This document shows, piece after piece, positions 59,701 to 64,000 of a DNA stretch of 64,000 nt. Numbering within the stretch: the first letter of the stretch is position 1; each line of letters begins with the position of its first letter. The DNA comes from Bathymodiolus brooksi (Eukaryota > Mollusca > Bivalvia > Mytilida > Modiolidae), in assembly GCA_963680875.1 (NCBI GenBank), contig OY804590.1, positions 17,916,886-17,980,885 on the forward strand, given 5' to 3'. The position numbers and the translations under genes were made by a program. Below the pieces are notes generated by a model that had not been told where the DNA came from, searched no databases, and saw only the letters and a program-made list of their open reading frames with translations.

Positions 59701-62700
59701 CGCTTACCTTTATGACTTTACATTAGATTTTAATGGAGTATTGATCACCTTTATGACTGTACCTTAGATTGCAATGGAGAGTATCGCTTACCTTTATGAC
59801 TGTACATTAAATTGTAATGGAGAGTATCCCTCACCTTTATGAATGTACCTAAGATTGTAATGGAGAGTTTCAATCACCTTTATGACTGTACCTTAGATTG
59901 TAATGGAGAGTATCGCTCACCTTTATGACTGTACATTAGTTTGTAATGGAAAGTATCACTCTCCGTTATGACTGTACATTAGATTTTAATGGAGAGGATC
60001 GCTCACCTTTATGACTGTACCTTAGATTGTAATGGAGAGTATCACTCACCTTTATGACTGTGCATTAGATTGTAATGGAAAGTATCACTCACCTTTATGA
60101 CTGTACATTAGATTGTAATAGAGAGTATCGCTCACCTTTATGACTGTACCTAAGATTGTAATGGAGAGTTTCAATCACCTTTATGGCTGTACTTAAGATT
60201 GTAATGGAGAGTATCGCTCACCTTTATGACTGTACCTTAGGTTGTAATGAAGAGAATAACTCACCTTTTTGACTGTACCTTAGATTATAATGGATAGTAT
60301 CACTCACCTTGATGACAGTACCTAAGATTGTAATGGAGTGTTTCAATCACCTTTATGAATGTACATTAGATTGTAATGGAGAGCATCGCTCATTTTTATG
60401 ACTGTACTTTAGGTTGTAATGGACAGCATCACTCATCGTTATGACTGTACATTAGATTGTAATGGAGAGCATAGCTCACCTTTATGACAGTACCTTAGAT
60501 TGTAATGGCGAGTATCGTTCACCGTTATAACTGTACCTTAGGTTGTAATGGGAAGTATCACTCACCTTTATGACTGTACATTAGATTGCAATGGATAGTA
60601 TCGCTTACCTTTATGACTTTACATTAGATTTTAATTGAGTATTGAACACCTTTATGACTGTACCTTAGATTGCAATGGAGAGTATCGCTTACCTTTATGA
60701 CTGTACATTAAATTGTAATGGAGAGTATCCCTCACCTTTATGACTGTACCTAAGATTGTAATGGAGAGTTTCAATCACCTTTATGACTGTACCTTAGATT
60801 GTAATGGAGAGTATCGCTCACCTTTATGACTGTACCTTAGGTTGTAATGGAATGTATCACTCACCTTTATGACTGTACCTAAGATTGTAATGGAGAGTTT
60901 CACTCACCTTTATGACTGTACATTAGGTTGTAATGGAGAGTATCACTCACCTTTATGACTGTACATTAGTTTGTAATGGAAAGTATCACTCTCCGTTATG
61001 ACTGTACATTAGATTTTAATGGAGAGGATCGCTCACCTTTATGACTGTACCTTAGATTGTAATGGAGAGTATCACTCACCTTTATGACTGTACATTAGAT
61101 TGTTATGGAAAGTATCACTCACCTTTATGACTGTACATTAAGTTGTAATGGAAAGTATCACTCACCGTTATGACTGTACATTAGATTGTAATGGAGAGTA
61201 TCGCTCACCTTTATGACTGTACCTAAGATTGTAATGGAGAGTTTCAATCACCTTTATGGCTGTACTTAAGATTGTAATGGAGAGTATCGCTCACCTTTAT
61301 GACTGTACCTAAGATTGTAATGGAGAGTTTCAATCACCTTTATGGCTGTACTTAAGATTGTAATGGAGAGTATCGCTCTCCTTTATGACTGTACCTTAGG
61401 TTGTAATGGAGAGAATAACTCACCTTTTTGACTGTACCTTAGATTATAATGGATAGTATCACTCACCTTTATGACTGTACCTAAGATTGTAATGGAGTGT
61501 TTCAATCACCTTTATGAATGTACCTTAGATTGTAATGGAGAGCATCGCTCATTTTTATGACTGTACTTTAGGTTGTAATGGACAGCATCACTCATCGTTA
61601 TGACTGTACATTAGATTGTAATGGAGAGTATCGCTCACCTTTATGACTGTACATTAGATTGTAATGGAGAGTATTGCTCACCTTTATGACTGTACTGTAG
61701 ATTGTAATGGAAAGTATCACTCACCGTTATGAATGTACCTTAGGTTGTAATGGAAAGTGTCACTCACCTTTATGACTGTACCTTAGATTGTAATGGAGAG
61801 TATCGCTCACCTTTATCAGTGTACCTTATATTGTAATGGAGAGTATCGCTCACTTTTAGGACTACATTAAATTGTAATGGCTAGTATCGCTCACCTTTAT
61901 GACTGTAACTTAGATTGTAATGAAATGTATCACTTACCTGTATTACTGTACCTTAGGTTGTAATGGCGAATAGCGCTCACCTTTATGACTGTACATTAGA
62001 TTGTAATGGTGAGTATCACTCAACTTTATGACTGTACCTTAGATTGTAATGGTGAGTAGCGCTCACCTTTATGACTGTACATTAGATTGTAATGGAGAGT
62101 ATCGCTCACCTTTATGACTGTACATTAGATTGTAATGGAGAGTATCGTTCACCTGTATGACTGTACATTAGATTGTAATGGAGAGTTTCAGTCACCTTGA
62201 TGACTGTACCTTAAGTTGTAATGGAGAGTATCGCTCACTTTTATGACTGTACCTTAGGTTGTAATGGAAAGTATCGTTCACCTTTATGACTGTACATTAA
62301 ATTGTAATGGAGAGCATCGCTCACCTATGACTGTACATTAGATTGTAATGGAGAATATTGCTCACCTATATGACTGTACCTTAGGTTGTAATGGAAAGGA
62401 TCACTCACCGTCATGACTGTACCTTAGGTTGTAATGGAAAGTATCACTCACCTTTATGACTGTACCTTAGATTGTAATGGAGAGTATCGCTCACCTTTAT
62501 GAGTTTATCTTATATTGTAATGGAGAGTATCGCTCACTTTTATGACTACATTAAATTGTAATGGAGAGTATCGCTCACCTTTATGACTGTAACTTGGGTT
62601 GTAATGGAATTTATCACTCACCTTTATGACTACCTAAGATTGTAATGGAGAATATCGCACCTTTTTGACTGAACATTATATTGCAATGGAGAGCTCACTC

Positions 62701-64000
62701 ACCTTTATGCCTGTACCTTAAATTGTAATGGAAAGTATCACTCACCTTTATGACTGTACCTTAGATTGTAATGGAGAGTATCGCTCACTTTTATGACTGT
62801 ACCTTAGATTGTAATGGAGAGTATCGCTCACCTTTATGATTGTACATCAGATTGTAATGGAGAGTATCGTTCACCTATATGACTGTACATTAGATTGTAA
62901 CTGAGAGCATCACTCACCATTATGACTGTACATTTGATTGCAATGGAGTGTGCATCATCTTTTTGACTGTACCTAAGATTGTAATGGAGAGTATCTCTCA
63001 CCTTTACGACTGTACCTTAGATTGTTATGGAGTGTGTGCATCATCGTTATGACTGTACCTAAGATTGTAATGGAGAGTATCTCTCACCTTTACGACTGTA
63101 CCTTAGATTGTAATGGAGAGTATCACTCACCTTGATGACTGTACCTTAGATTGTAATGGAGTGTGTGCATCATCTTTATGACTGTATCTAAGATTGTAAT
63201 GGAGAGTATCTCTCACCTTTACGACTTTGTACCTTAGATTGTAATGGAGAATATCACTCACCTTTATCACTGTACCTTAGATTGTAATAGCGAGTATCGT
63301 TCACCGTTATGACTGTACCTTAGGTTGTAATGGGAAGTATCACTCACCTTTATGACTGTACATTAAATTGTAATGGAGAGTATCCCTCACCTTTATGACT
63401 GTACCTAAGATTGTAATGGAATGTATCACTCACCTTTATGACTATACCTAAGATTGTAATGGAGAGTTTCACTCGCCTTTATGACTGTACATTAGGTTGT
63501 AATGGAGAGTATCACTCACCTTTATGACTGCACCTTAGGTTGTAATGGAATGTATCACTCACCTGTATGACTGTACCTAAGATTGTAATGGAGAGTTTCA
63601 CTCACCTTTATGACTGTACATTAGGTTGTAATGGAGAGTATCACTCACCTTTATGACTACATTAGGTTGTAATGGAATGTATCACTCTCCGTTATGACTG
63701 TACATTAGATTTTAATGAAGAGGATCGCTCACCTTTATGACTGTACCTTAGATTGTAATGGAGAGTATCACTCACCTTTATGACTGTATATTAGGTTGTA
63801 ATGGAAAGTATCACTCTCCGTTATGACTGTACATTAGATTGTAATGGAGAGTATCGCTCACCTTTATGAGTGTACCTTATATTGTAATGGAGAGTATCGC
63901 TCACCTTTATGACTGTACCTTAGATTGTAATGGAGAGTATCACTCACCAGTATGACTGTACATTAGGTTGTAATGGAAAGTATCACTCTCCGTTATGACT
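47757..64000. repeat. 43-bp satellite array, right block (about 375 units)
   Basis: Same unit and strand as the left block, running out of the window. Higher-order structure includes the 3034-bp unit at about 49010-55126, shared with the window start. A second one is at about 58960-61900, in which AGAGAATAACTC recurs at 58963, 60251 and 61410 (offsets 1288 and 1159). A segment near 57880 (GAGTTTATCTTATATTG) recurs near 62503. No gene is supported inside; the minus-strand frame at 58179-58418 is a reading of the repeat. Confidence 0.97.
49010..55126. repeat. 3034-bp higher-order repeat in the right block, about two copies
   Basis: Marker words are spaced 3034 bp apart: CGTTCACCTTTTTGACTG at 49837 and 52871, and TATGACTACATTAGATTG at 49204 and 52238. 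Alignment is lost upstream of about 49010 and downstream of about 55126. The period equals that of 1-3683. Confidence 0.85.

Overview
The window looks like nuclear DNA of an invertebrate animal, most likely a bivalve or other mollusc. The reasons are AT-rich sequence, introns with canonical splice signals, tRNA-derived SINEs whose tail is of a kind I associate with molluscs, an APE-type LINE, a TIR-domain exon and a tandem CCCH zinc-finger exon. Nothing bacterial (operons, Shine-Dalgarno sites, CRISPR) is present. Almost all the open frames in the window are shadows of tandem repeats.

Layout. About three quarters of the window is tandem repeat, in six unrelated or barely related families. (1) A 43-bp satellite fills 1-19096 and again 47757-64000, same strand, with several superimposed higher-order repeats (periods about 3034, 2871-3162, 1880-1964, 1750 and 1160-1290 bp). 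(2) A 32-bp minisatellite, nearly perfect, lies at 21191-22268. (3) A 60-bp minisatellite at 23547-25465 keeps both strands open. (4) A 121-bp array of 18 units at 33933-36125 carries a tRNA-like segment in every unit. (5) A second, unrelated 43-bp minisatellite at 37028-38629 repeats poly(A)-signal sequence. (6) A 29-bp satellite of about 168 units fills 42144-47013.

Between the two blocks of satellite 1 lies a roughly 28.7-kb island (19097-47756) that holds all recognisable coding sequence. It contains a CCCH zinc-finger exon with a C-terminal membrane segment (19412-19906), an almost complete LINE (about 26115-30588) whose endonuclease/reverse-transcriptase frame is broken by one TAA, the decayed tail of another retroelement (minus strand, 40440-41040, with relatives at 19940-20210 and around the 60-bp array), at least four SINE copies or fragments of one family, small inverted-repeat elements (20753-20918, 32655-33065, 36252-36686), and one TIR-domain exon with clear splice acceptor and donor (41174-41687).

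How it fits together. The region reads as a repeat-rich chromosome segment in which dispersed elements seem to have seeded tandem arrays: the 60-bp array sits inside a retroelement 3' region, the 121-bp array multiplies a tRNA-like SINE head, and the poly(A)-signal array multiplies what looks like a 3' end. The CCCH and TIR exons are both of types that occur in invertebrate innate immunity, but each is a single exon and no complete host gene can be assembled from this window. All period and copy figures were read by eye.
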